Made by a program: the position numbers and the translations under genes | In this document: positions 37,109 to 46,011 of the stretch, in pieces | How positions within the stretch are numbered: position 1 is the stretch's first letter | Layout of the letters: each line of letters begins with the position of its first letter | The notes under the pieces: generated by a model | The model's input: only the letters and a program-made list of their open reading frames with translations | The model's database searches: none | Told to the model about the DNA's origin: nothing | Origin: an uncultured Alphaproteobacteria bacterium | GTDB taxonomy: Bacteria; Pseudomonadota; Alphaproteobacteria; RF32; CAG-239 | Direction: 5' to 3' | NCBI GenBank assembly: GCA_904501925.1 | Contig: CAJGCO010000002.1 | Coordinates: forward strand, 1 to 64,000 | DNA: 64,000 nucleotides

Positions 37109-38494
37109 TTAAAACGGAAACTTGTTACCAAATCCGCCAAAAGGATTTCCTCCAAACGGATTTTTTTTCATTAAACGAGAAGATAAAGAGCCCAAGCCCC
37201 CCATCTTGCTCATTTGTTTCATCATAGTTGACATTTGCTCATAGGATTTAAGCAACTTGTTAACTTCATGAACCTCTACACCAGCCCCTGCAGCTATTCT
37301 TTTTTTACGTGAAGCTTTAATAATATCCGGATTATGACGTTCATTTTTAGTCATAGATAAGATGATAGCTTCTTGCTTTTTCATAATAGCATCAGCATTG
37401 ACTTGTTCAATTTGTTCTTTGTACTTAGCAAGACCAGGTAACATTCCCATAATGCTAGACATAGAACCTAACTTTTGCATTTGGCGCATTTGATTTAACA
37501 TATCATCTAAATCAAATTTACCTTTTAGCATTTTTTTTGCCATAGCTTCTGTTTCTTCACGGTCAATATTTTCTACAGCTTTTTCAACAAGGCTAACAAC
37601 ATCGCCTTTATCTAAAATACGACCAGCTAAACGATCAGCATGGAATTCTTCAAAATCTTCTAGTTTTTCTCCTGTTCCTAAAAACTTCAAAGGTGCGCCA
37701 GATATCATTTTCATAGAAAGAGCAGCACCAGCACGAGATGATCCATCAATTCTAGTTAAAACTAAACCAGTAATGCCAATTTTATTATTAAATTCTTTAG
37801 CGACATTACAAGCTTCTTGACCGATTAACGCATCTGCAACTAATAAAGTTTCAGTAGGGTTAGCAATTTTCTTAACTTCTGCAACTTCGTTCATCAAAAC
37901 TTCATCTATTTGCAAACGTCCCGCAGTATCTAAGATTAAAACATCATATAAACCTTTTCGTCCTGCTTCAATTGCTCTCTTTGTTATTTCTAAAGGTTTT
38001 TGCCCTTCAATAATATCTAAAACATCAATATTTGCTTGTTTACCAAGTTGAGCTAGTTGTTCTTGAGCGGCTGGTCTATATATATCCAAAGATGCCATTA
38101 ATACTCTTTTGTTCTTTTTTAGTTTTAGAGCAATCTTTGCAGAGGTGGTGGTTTTACCAGAACCTTGTAACCCAACCATTAAAATAACAGCAGGAGGTAC
38201 AGATTTAAAACTAAGCGATGTATCGTCATCAGCACCTAGCAAGTTAACTAACTCATCATAAACAATTTTAACTAATTGTTGATCAGGGCGAATTGATTTG
38301 ATTATTTTTTCGCCAACGGCTTTTTCTTTAACTTTAGTAATAAAATCCTTAATAATAGGTAGGGAAACATCTGCTTCAATAAGTGCAAGACGGATTTCTC
38401 TCAACCCATCTTCAATGTCTTTTTCAGTTATGATACCACGAGATCCTAACTTTCTAAAAACATCACTCAACTTATTTGTTAATGTATCAAACAT
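37109..38494 (-). CDS. ffh: Signal recognition particle protein Ffh
   Basis: 461 residues from the second ATG, giving the usual MFDTLTNKLSDVFRKL. Ffh binds signal sequences and 4.5S RNA and targets proteins to FtsY. The G domain has GLQGSGKTTTSAKIA, LDTAGR and TRIDGSSRAGAAL. The methionine-rich M domain includes DDMLNQMRQMQKLGSMSSIM and a glycine-phenylalanine-rich tail. It leads the operon to rplS. Between its promoter and start lies a terminator-like hairpin, described separately. Confidence 0.97.
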   Translation of the reverse strand: MFDTLTNKLSDVFRKLGSRGIITEKDIEDGLREIRLALIEADVSLPIIKDFITKVKEKAVGEKIIKSIRPDQQLVKIVYDELVNLLGADDDTSLSFKSVPPAVILMVGLQGSGKTTTSAKIALKLKKNKRVLMASLDIYRPAAQEQLAQLGKQANIDVLDIIEGQKPLEITKRAIEAGRKGLYDVLILDTAGRLQIDEVLMNEVAEVKKIANPTETLLVADALIGQEACNVAKEFNNKIGITGLVLTRIDGSSRAGAALSMKMISGAPLKFLGTGEKLEDFEEFHADRLAGRILDKGDVVSLVEKAVENIDREETEAMAKKMLKGKFDLDDMLNQMRQMQKLGSMSSIMGMLPGLAKYKEQIEQVNADAIMKKQEAIILSMTKNERHNPDIIKASRKKRIAAGAGVEVHEVNKLLKSYEQMSTMMKQMSKMGGLGSLSSRLMKKNPFGGNPFGGFGNKFPF

Positions 38495-38522
38495 CAAGTT
38501 TCCTTTGCTTAAAAATGACCAT

Positions 38523-38605
38523 ATTTAATAAAAAAAATCGCGTCAGTGTGCGAACCCTCGCTGACTGACGGCACTCCGTGGAGTGTATTTTCTTACCAAA
38601 AACTT
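38523..38605 (-). ncRNA. ffh leader with terminator-like hairpin (attenuator or small RNA)
   Basis: Transcript begins near 38605. A first hairpin ACTCC/GGAGT (38575-38586) is followed by CGTCAGT/ACTGACG (38570-38541) with inner GCGA/TCGC, and then eight T (38537-38530). That is a textbook intrinsic terminator 35 nt before the ffh start. Since the promoter lies upstream of it, the RNA is either a leader attenuator of ffh or a free small RNA of about 75 nt. No 4.5S-like GGAAG/AGCAG tip is present. Confidence 0.55.
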
Positions 38606-38611
38606 GACATC

Positions 38612-38639
38612 ATAATATGTATTTATTCATAAGAGTCAA
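38612..38639 (-). promoter_or_regulatory. Promoter upstream of ffh leader
   Basis: TTGACT (38634-38639), 16 nt, TATTAT (38612-38617) on the minus strand, overlapping the end of the GtrA gene. Confidence 0.7.
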
Positions 38640-39033
38640 GTGTTTTTTTGTGAATAAAAACAAAATATTTACTAAGAATATAATTAAGCACTATCACTAT
38701 AGCTGTAATGACATATTTGGTTATAAATGGATGAAAATTTAATACTTCAACTAAAAAGAGAAGTAAAAAATACTCCAGAACACCTGTAAATATACGAGCC
38801 GAAAAATATTTTGAAGCCTCTTTGCTTAAATCTTTTACACTATTACTCTTTGTCTTAAAAACATAAAATTTATTAATACCATATCCAAATGCTTTAGAAA
38901 AAAACATCGCAATTAAATTTGCATATCGTACTTTCATTCCATATATTACTAAAATTGTATATAACAATATATTTGAAATGGTTGTTAGTCCTCCCCCTAC
39001 AATATAACGGAAGAAATCTTTATTTTTTAGCAT
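38623..39033 (-). CDS. GtrA family membrane protein
   Basis: 136 residues from ATG 39033, which has AAGGAAG upstream. Four hydrophobic helices fill the protein. The opening FFRYIVGGGLTTISNILLY and the internal KAFGYGINKFYVFK match GtrA, a flippase-like helper for polyprenyl-phosphate-linked sugars. It overlaps the methyltransferase gene by 7 nt and follows a DPM1-like transferase. The three together could make and move a lipid-linked sugar and modify it. Downstream of it begins the ffh promoter. Confidence 0.85.
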   Translation of the reverse strand: MLKNKDFFRYIVGGGLTTISNILLYTILVIYGMKVRYANLIAMFFSKAFGYGINKFYVFKTKSNSVKDLSKEASKYFSARIFTGVLEYFLLLFLVEVLNFHPFITKYVITAIVIVLNYILSKYFVFIHKKTLDSYE

Positions 39034-39656
39034 TTTTCTTCCTTTTGCTTTGTAATAACCACAATCGTCCATACAAATAAATTGTATTGTGTTACTTTAA
39101 TTGTTTTAGGAAGATTATTGATTACAAACTTTTTAAATCCCCAATAAGTCCAATGATTTATATGATCTATTGGATTTCCTAATCTTTTAATATTTTTACC
39201 GGATGCTAAATTACCAAGGCAAAAAAATGGCTCGCTTGGAACTGAGAGTATTATATATTTTTTACATACTCTATACAATTCTCTTAAACCTTTTACTGGT
39301 AATGGAATGTGCTCTAAAACTTCCGTCGATATAACAACATCAAAACTATTATCTTCATATTCTAGAGAAGTAATATCTCCTGTGTCAAATACTATAGGTC
39401 TTTGATTGTTTTTTTCAGTATTATATATTGCTTCCTTAAAATAATCAACTGCAGTTATTTTATATTTAGGAAAATTATCATATAACAAATTTGAGATAAC
39501 CCTCTCTCCACATCCCCCATCTAAAATAGTATTCGGTGTCGATTTATCCATCTCCTTTACTATACAGAGTATTTTCTTTAAAAATTTATTTAGCATAAAT
39601 ATTTTTAGAGGATTTTTGGTATTATATTTTTCTATATTACCTATATTGTATTCCAT
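39027..39656 (-). CDS. UbiE/type 11-like SAM methyltransferase
   Basis: 209 residues from ATG 39656, placed 1 nt after the preceding stop; ATG 39671 is an alternative with similar support. Motif I is TILDGGCGERVISNLL, then ITAVDYFKEAI binds the cofactor ribose. NSFDVVISTEVLEHIPLP is the typical post-motif of methyltransferase_11 enzymes. It lies between the DPM1-like GT2 and the GtrA gene in one operon. The substrate may be a lipid-linked sugar or glycan end, an inference from neighbours only. Confidence 0.82.
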   Translation of the reverse strand: MEYNIGNIEKYNTKNPLKIFMLNKFLKKILCIVKEMDKSTPNTILDGGCGERVISNLLYDNFPKYKITAVDYFKEAIYNTEKNNQRPIVFDTGDITSLEYEDNSFDVVISTEVLEHIPLPVKGLRELYRVCKKYIILSVPSEPFFCLGNLASGKNIKRLGNPIDHINHWTYWGFKKFVINNLPKTIKVTQYNLFVWTIVVITKQKEEKC

Positions 39657-39657
39657 T

Positions 39658-40614
39658 TTACTTTCTTTCATAAACTTCTTTAATATAAAGAGTATCGCTT
39701 GTATGTTTCTTTTCGTTATCAACTAATATATTAGCAATTAAACCCATTGATATAAATTGAGTTCCAATTAAAATAAACATAACACCAAGAGTCAATAAAG
39801 GTCTCGATCCTACGGAATACCCTAAAAACCACAGAATAGTTAAATAAAAACAAATTCCTCCTCCTAACAAAAATAACATAAGACCAATTTTACCAAAAAA
39901 GTACATTGGTCTCTCATAATATTTAAGTAAAAACCAAGAGGATATTGCATCAAACATTCCCCTTAAATAGCGCTCATAACCAAATTTTGACTTTCCATAT
40001 TCTCTTTTATGATGTGTTACACTAATTTCTCCTACTTTAAAGCCATTTCTTTGAGCTAAAACAGGAATGTAGCGATGAAACTCTCCATATATCACGACAC
40101 TCTTAGTTACTTCTTTTTTATACGCCTTAAATCCACAATTAAAATCATGAAGTGCAATCCCTGAAAATTTGCTAGTTATATAGTTAAATAACTTTGAAGG
40201 CAATCGTTTTTCCAATGGATCTATACGATTTTCCTTCCAACCAGAAACCAAATCATAACCTTTATCTATTTTTTTAATAAATCTTTTAATTTCTTTAGGA
40301 TCATCTTGAAGATCAGCATCCATTGTAATCACAATATCACCTTTAGCATATTTAAATCCTGCCTCTAATGCCTTTGATTTGCCAAAATTTTTTCTAAAGG
40401 TTATGAGTTTTATATCATGATCTTTATCTATGATACTTCTTATAATTTTTTCTGAATTATCTGTAGAGCCATCAGATATAAATACAATTTCATGACTAGT
40501 TATTAGATTATCTTCTTTTATATCTTTAATACTTGTATTTATACTTTCAACAAGCGCATTTAACGAACCTTCTTCGTTAAATACTGGAATAATTATAGAT
40601 AATATTCTATCCAT
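39658..40614 (-). CDS. DPM1/ArnC-like polyprenyl-phosphate glycosyltransferase
   Basis: 318 residues from ATG 40614 (GGGAGAT box). The GT2 domain begins LSIIIPVFNEEGSLNALVES and holds ITMDADLQDDPKEI, the metal-binding DxD. GFKVGEISVTHHKREYGKS is typical of this group. Two C-terminal membrane helices (about 230-255 and 265-290) anchor it. Such enzymes transfer a sugar from UDP or GDP to undecaprenyl phosphate. With GtrA and the GT-C enzymes nearby this forms a plausible path: charge lipid, flip, then transfer outside. It leads the three-gene operon to GtrA. Confidence 0.88.
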   Translation of the reverse strand: MDRILSIIIPVFNEEGSLNALVESINTSIKDIKEDNLITSHEIVFISDGSTDNSEKIIRSIIDKDHDIKLITFRKNFGKSKALEAGFKYAKGDIVITMDADLQDDPKEIKRFIKKIDKGYDLVSGWKENRIDPLEKRLPSKLFNYITSKFSGIALHDFNCGFKAYKKEVTKSVVIYGEFHRYIPVLAQRNGFKVGEISVTHHKREYGKSKFGYERYLRGMFDAISSWFLLKYYERPMYFFGKIGLMLFLLGGGICFYLTILWFLGYSVGSRPLLTLGVMFILIGTQFISMGLIANILVDNEKKHTSDTLYIKEVYERK

Positions 40615-40746
40615 TATTAAGCATCTCCCGAACATAACACAACATTAAGCTACAATATTAAAATTTAATTTTAAATTTACAATTCTATGTTATGAACATC
40701 TTATATTACATTTTATTAAAATGTAAGGTGCAATAATATATATAAT

Positions 40747-42423
40747 TTATTTTTTCCACACATAGTTGCAAAACTCAGTAGCACATAATTTATATTTTCT
40801 ATATTTTAATTCTTTAAGACATTCTAAGTTTTCATCTTCAATACTTTGTTCACTCCATGTTAAAGGAGTTAAAATTACAGCTTCACTATTTTCTGTAATA
40901 ATATCTTTCATATAGTCCTTACAAATTCCGTCAGATATAAATACATTATTTGCATCTTTTAATATATACGATAAAGAATGAATCCATCCAATCATAATAG
41001 GATTTTGTATTAATATATCATTTTTTGATATTGTATATTTTGCATTTAAAAAAACTTTTTTATTTTTCAGCTTCTTTATTATTTGTATTTCTTCTTTAGT
41101 TAATGTAAATGCATATGCACTTTTTTCTTTATAATTATAAAAGAATGAATTTATAAAAATAAGCATAGCTAAAGTAATAAATATATAATTACTTTTTAAC
41201 CTTATAGAGTTGAGTATGTAATTTATACTTGATATGATTAAAATAGCAATATAGGGTATGATTATCATATAATATCTATTGGTATAATCAAACATATCAG
41301 GCATATATATTAAGTAAAATGCATATAATAATATAATACTTATTAGATACATAGTTGTTGTTTTGAATTTTATTTTAAAATAAAATATACTAAACACCGA
41401 CATAATTACAATAAATGCAATTATTGATGATAATTTATTATTATCAAAGTTAAACGCAAGTAAATGATTAAAAATAATTTTAAATAATATTTTATTTTTG
41501 TCATTAAATAATGATAAAAAAGATATCAAATAGCTATTATACTCTATTTTACTCAAAAGCTCTGTACCTCTTTGAGAATTAAGCAATACGTTATATGTAT
41601 GAGGAAACGCAATAAACAATATACAAACACTAAAAAGCATCGCAACCCCATAATAAAACATCAATTTATATTGTTTACGTTTTAATAAAATCAAGCATGT
41701 AACAACACTAACCAAAAACGAAAAAAATATAGAATTATATTGTGTAAATATACCTAAAAAAGAATATAAAAACACTAAAAATAAGTCTTTTTTAGTTGCT
41801 ATATTATTTTCTAAAATTTTCAGGCTTTGATACACTAAGCAGATTGCCCAAAGAGTTTGCAATATGTACATTCTTATAAAGATTACAGTATCTATACCTA
41901 TCTTAGAGAAACCCCATAATGCAATAACACACAGTGCCAATCTTTCATCTTTTAATAACAACTTTGACAGTTTGAATAGCATTATATAAATTAAAATAAA
42001 TATTGTTAAATTTAGAGCGCCAGCTTGCCACTTATTGAATGTGTTTGGATAAAATGAACTAATGGTATGAAGTAATATATAATAGAGAGGAGGATGAACT
42101 CCTTGAGACAAATTTTTATAAATATTATAATATGTAAATGTTTCATTCTTTTGCACTGTTATGTAGTTATAAAAAAAACTACTATCAAGCCACTTATTAA
42201 ACATTCTATTTTTGATAGATTCATTTACTTTAAAATAAGAATCCATTTCTTTATCTAAAAAAGCTCCCTTGTGACTATTGGCATGAGCATATGACCACTG
42301 TTCATCAGTATGAAAAGCTTTTTTATTTGAAATATGATAAATAATAACACAAAGATTCACACACAATAACAAAATATATAAAAATTTAGTATTTTTAACT
42401 AATGATAATATATTTCTTAACAT
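40747..42423 (-). CDS. GT-C (GT39-like) membrane glycosyltransferase
   Basis: 558 residues with about eleven to twelve membrane helices. After the first helix comes FHTDEQWSYAHANS, with an acidic pair where GT39-type enzymes have their catalytic Asp. A loop VHPPLYYILLHTISSF is also typical, and a periplasmic C-terminal part follows. It is clearly a paralog of the 44209-45858 gene, sharing NTKFLYILLLCVNL / NTKILFIILLCLNL and the same loops. It is third in an operon after that paralog and a CgeB-like gene, spaced 2 nt. It would use a lipid-linked sugar made by the DPM1-like enzyme; that link is inferred. Confidence 0.75.
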   Translation of the reverse strand: MLRNILSLVKNTKFLYILLLCVNLCVIIYHISNKKAFHTDEQWSYAHANSHKGAFLDKEMDSYFKVNESIKNRMFNKWLDSSFFYNYITVQKNETFTYYNIYKNLSQGVHPPLYYILLHTISSFYPNTFNKWQAGALNLTIFILIYIMLFKLSKLLLKDERLALCVIALWGFSKIGIDTVIFIRMYILQTLWAICLVYQSLKILENNIATKKDLFLVFLYSFLGIFTQYNSIFFSFLVSVVTCLILLKRKQYKLMFYYGVAMLFSVCILFIAFPHTYNVLLNSQRGTELLSKIEYNSYLISFLSLFNDKNKILFKIIFNHLLAFNFDNNKLSSIIAFIVIMSVFSIFYFKIKFKTTTMYLISIILLYAFYLIYMPDMFDYTNRYYMIIIPYIAILIISSINYILNSIRLKSNYIFITLAMLIFINSFFYNYKEKSAYAFTLTKEEIQIIKKLKNKKVFLNAKYTISKNDILIQNPIMIGWIHSLSYILKDANNVFISDGICKDYMKDIITENSEAVILTPLTWSEQSIEDENLECLKELKYRKYKLCATEFCNYVWKK

Positions 42424-42425
42424 GG

Positions 42426-44207
42426 TTAGTCCTCCTTTTTATCAGTTTCTTCTGATTTTATCTCTTCTATTAATTTATTAAATTTTTGAGCAACTATCTC
42501 TGAAGTGTAATTTTCTAATGTTATTTTTTGAGCGCATTTTGCTTTTTCCTCGCGCTCTTTATCGTGAGTTAAATAGTAATTTATTATATCAACAAATTCT
42601 TTTTCTGTTTTATACATCGGAACACAATCTCCATATACATCTTTAATTTCATCCACCCATTCAGAAACGACCATTGTTCCGCATGCAGTTGCATCAAATA
42701 CACGATTTACAATAACTCCAAAATCTTTCATTGTTTTTTGTTGATCACTTAAAACAATCTTTGCAGAACTATAATATTTTCGTAAAATCCTATTATCAAT
42801 CCATGTAGATTTAGCCCAACCTTTAGGGAAGCTATTTCCGTATAGTGTTAAAGGTAGTTTGTTTTTCTTAGCCATATAAACAATCTCTCTTTTAAACCAA
42901 TTATTTCCCACAAATAGAATTTCAGATTTTTTATTTTCATCATAATCATAATGGAATTTATTTGTATTTGTAAACTGAGGAATGTATGTGACAACAAAAC
43001 CTACATTTTCCAATAATTTTTTTATTCTATATGAAGATGTTACTACATTGTCACCCTCATCAATCAATGTTTTTAATTTTGTAATATAGTTATCTATATC
43101 TTCTATATTATCTTGAATACTTGGATACATTAACCATAATATGTTATTTTTTGATTTTAGATTTTTATCTGCAACAGAAAAAGTTCCTAATACAAATACA
43201 TTAATATCAAAAATAGGTTTGTAATCATTATTTTCAAATTCAGCAACATATTCATATTTAGGAGATAATGTTGAAATTAAATCCTGCATAATCCAATAAT
43301 CACCACTTCTTGTATAACCAAGCATCCCTGCAATATTAAATTTTACATAAGGTATTAAAGCTTCGTCTTTATCATCTAAAATATTTTTTAAGCGTTTATA
43401 AGTAGCCTCAGGTGTCAAATATCTTTTAACATAATTATGTTTCTTAAAATCATCATTATTAATATTATTCTCAATGTTGTAGATTATTTCTTTTAATTTA
43501 TCTGGGGTGAAATAATAATATGCATCAATTCCTAATAATGACAAATAACTAGATAATGCATATTTTTTTACTGTAATAATCGGTATTTCATTATAGTTAG
43601 CTAATAAAAAAATTTCATCCAGATCATAATTGTTATAAGCGCCGGCTTCCTCAATAATAATAGCCTTAATTTCTGATAGATCATGTCTTAATTTATTTAG
43701 TTTCTTAAAGGAATACTTCTTATAAGGTATTTTGTTTTTATTAAGTTCTTGTACGGCAAATGTAGGAGATCCTATAACGGCCCAGTGTTCTGGATTCTTT
43801 TTTATATCTACAGTTTTTGTTAAAAATATTGGAAATTGATATTTATTCTTTATATTAAATAAATCTAATGCTTGATATTTTGGGTATGAACTACAAAATA
43901 CTTTTCCAAATTTCGCAATATTTTTGGGTAAATCAGGAGTTATTTTAAAGTTTTTCTTTCCTAGCCATAAAATAGCGTTTTCATCATATTCACCAATGTC
44001 TGGAACTTCATCATTATCGCTAAATAAAGCTGTATATAGTTTATACTTGTTGCCATATTCTTTTTTTAATACATTATTTATAAAATCAACTTGTGGCTCA
44101 ATATTGTATCTATATCCCTCATATAAATCCGTATCTCTAAAGATAAAATAATAAGATAATGCGCAAATAGTACAAATAACTAGTGAAATGATTGCTTTTG
44201 TTTTCAT
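42426..44207 (-). CDS. CgeB-like double-domain glycosyltransferase
   Basis: 593 residues from ATG 44207, 1 nt after the previous stop, with a membrane anchor at about 3-20. The second half (about 290-590) is a CgeB-like GT-B domain: SEILFVGNNWFKREI, YYSSAKIVLSDQ, VFDATACGTMVVSEW and VPMYKTEKEFVDIINYYL. The first half has the same length and begins with a similar layout but has lost those motifs, so it looks like a degenerated copy. The protein parallels the 656-residue double transferase at 3860-5830. It lies between two GT-C paralogs, suggesting all three act on one glycan. Confidence 0.7.
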   Translation of the reverse strand: MKTKAIISLVICTICALSYYFIFRDTDLYEGYRYNIEPQVDFINNVLKKEYGNKYKLYTALFSDNDEVPDIGEYDENAILWLGKKNFKITPDLPKNIAKFGKVFCSSYPKYQALDLFNIKNKYQFPIFLTKTVDIKKNPEHWAVIGSPTFAVQELNKNKIPYKKYSFKKLNKLRHDLSEIKAIIIEEAGAYNNYDLDEIFLLANYNEIPIITVKKYALSSYLSLLGIDAYYYFTPDKLKEIIYNIENNINNDDFKKHNYVKRYLTPEATYKRLKNILDDKDEALIPYVKFNIAGMLGYTRSGDYWIMQDLISTLSPKYEYVAEFENNDYKPIFDINVFVLGTFSVADKNLKSKNNILWLMYPSIQDNIEDIDNYITKLKTLIDEGDNVVTSSYRIKKLLENVGFVVTYIPQFTNTNKFHYDYDENKKSEILFVGNNWFKREIVYMAKKNKLPLTLYGNSFPKGWAKSTWIDNRILRKYYSSAKIVLSDQQKTMKDFGVIVNRVFDATACGTMVVSEWVDEIKDVYGDCVPMYKTEKEFVDIINYYLTHDKEREEKAKCAQKITLENYTSEIVAQKFNKLIEEIKSEETDKKED

Positions 44208-44208
44208 T

Positions 44209-45858
44209 TTATTTCTCCCACACATCATAACAATGCTGACTAGCACAAACTTTTGTTGTTTTTATTAAGCCAATATCTTCTAAACATTTATTATCATAAC
44301 CATCAAAATCACTACGAATATAAGAAGCGTATGTAAAAACAATAGGATTTATTGTATTTTTTATATTAGAAAGAGGTTCACTATGACATATTTCTTCTGT
44401 TATAAATACACTTTTTGTCTCCATAAGAAAATAAACCATTGAATGTAACCAAATAAAATTATAACCTTTATCTATAAATACGTTTTTATTTTTTATTTTA
44501 TTATATATTTTGTGTTCGCTTTCTCCCCACATAAAAGCATAAGAGCTATTTTTATTAAAATCCATATGTAAAAAATTAAACAATATTAATATAGTTAAAA
44601 TAGCTATTCCCATTTGTCTTTTTATCTTAATATAAACAAAAACTTCTTTTAATAAAATGACTAACAATATAGAATAAAAAGGCATCAAACACATATAATA
44701 GCGACTATGAAAAATATGCATATAAGGCATACTAAGCAGATAAATAAAGTAGAGAAAAGTAATCCATATTAAATAAGTTGTATTTTTGTTTATTTTTAAA
44801 TTCATATACCATTTAGTAAAAATACCAATAATAATAACAAATGTAACCATTTTAAAATTAGTATCATTAAAAGATAAGAAGTTTTGAAATAAAACACTAA
44901 AAATATTTGTTAAACGTTGTTCAATAACAAAAAGTACTTCCAAAATAACATTACTTGAATTATCAGTGTATTGAGCAGTTGCAAAAGACATCACTTGCTT
45001 AGCTCTCAATGAATTAAATAAAACATCATATGCTTGAGGAAATATAACAAATAACATCAAAAAGCTAAGTAACATCACCAAACAATACTTAATTAATAAT
45101 GAATAATTTTTACGCTTTAAAAGAATTATGAATGTTACTAATGTCACAAAGAATGAGAAAAATATTGAATTATATTGATTAAAAATTCCAAGAAAAGAAT
45201 ATATAAAAACCAACATCAAATCTTTGCTTTCAGCACTGTTTTTATCCAGTATTTTCAATGTTTCATATACTAGACATATGCATAGTAGTGTTTGTAATAT
45301 ATACATTCTTAAGAAAATTACTGTGTCTATACCAATTTCAGAAAAACCCCACAATGCAACACAACATAAAGCCAATTTTTCATCTTTTAAAAGTTGATTT
45401 GCCAACTTAAATAACACAACATAGATTAGGATAAATAAAATAAAATTTAATATACCAGCATGCCATTTACTAAAATTTTCAACATCAAACGAACTAATTG
45501 TATGAAGCAATATAAAATACAATGGAGGATGCTCAACAACTTCTAAATTATTATAAATATTATAATATGAAAAAATATTATCTTTTTGAACAGTTAAATA
45601 GTTATTTAAAATATCTGTATTTAAAAACTGATTAAATAATCTTTGCTTAACACCCTTAGTAACTCTATAAAATGAATCTATTTCTTTATCAAGATACGCC
45701 CCAATAGAGCTATTTGCATGAGCATAACTCCATTGTTCATCAGAGTGAAAACCTTGTTTATTGGAAAAATGATAAAGTACTACAAATAAATTTAAGCATA
45801 ATAAAATTATAAATAAAATCTTTGTATTTTTAAGAGAGTTAATTATATTTTTTATCAT
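44209..45858 (-). CDS. GT-C (GT39-like) membrane glycosyltransferase, paralog
   Basis: 549 residues with about eleven membrane helices. FHSDEQWSYAHANSSIGAYL after the first helix carries the acidic pair of GT39-like enzymes, and EHPPLYFILLHTISSF follows. The C-terminal domain ends ASQHCYDVWEK, matching TEFCNYVWKK in the downstream paralog, so the duplication spans the whole protein. It is first in its operon. The upstream 150 nt up to prfC contain the prfC promoter and probably a divergent promoter for this operon. The sugar is unknown. Confidence 0.75.
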   Translation of the reverse strand: MIKNIINSLKNTKILFIILLCLNLFVVLYHFSNKQGFHSDEQWSYAHANSSIGAYLDKEIDSFYRVTKGVKQRLFNQFLNTDILNNYLTVQKDNIFSYYNIYNNLEVVEHPPLYFILLHTISSFDVENFSKWHAGILNFILFILIYVVLFKLANQLLKDEKLALCCVALWGFSEIGIDTVIFLRMYILQTLLCICLVYETLKILDKNSAESKDLMLVFIYSFLGIFNQYNSIFFSFFVTLVTFIILLKRKNYSLLIKYCLVMLLSFLMLFVIFPQAYDVLFNSLRAKQVMSFATAQYTDNSSNVILEVLFVIEQRLTNIFSVLFQNFLSFNDTNFKMVTFVIIIGIFTKWYMNLKINKNTTYLIWITFLYFIYLLSMPYMHIFHSRYYMCLMPFYSILLVILLKEVFVYIKIKRQMGIAILTILILFNFLHMDFNKNSSYAFMWGESEHKIYNKIKNKNVFIDKGYNFIWLHSMVYFLMETKSVFITEEICHSEPLSNIKNTINPIVFTYASYIRSDFDGYDNKCLEDIGLIKTTKVCASQHCYDVWEK

Positions 45859-45943
45859 ACCTTAAACCTTCTAATAACTGTATAATAATCAGCCTATATC
45901 TTTTATTGAAACCTTTGTCAATGATAAGAATATATTTTTTCTC

Positions 45944-45971
45944 TTGAATTTTGTATTATCTTTGCTAGTAT
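45944..45971 (+). promoter_or_regulatory. Promoter of prfC
   Basis: TTGAAT (45944-45949), 16 nt, TAGTAT (45966-45971). Start near 45978, about 34 nt before the prfC ATG. Confidence 0.6.
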
Positions 45972-46011
45972 GCACGATAAGTTTGAATTTTAATCTAATA
46001 GAGATAATAAA

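Noticed and set aside
38523..38605. Possible 4.5S/SRP RNA upstream of ffh
   Set aside because: It lacks the conserved apical GGAAG and AGCAG loops of SRP RNA; a terminator-like leader fits better.
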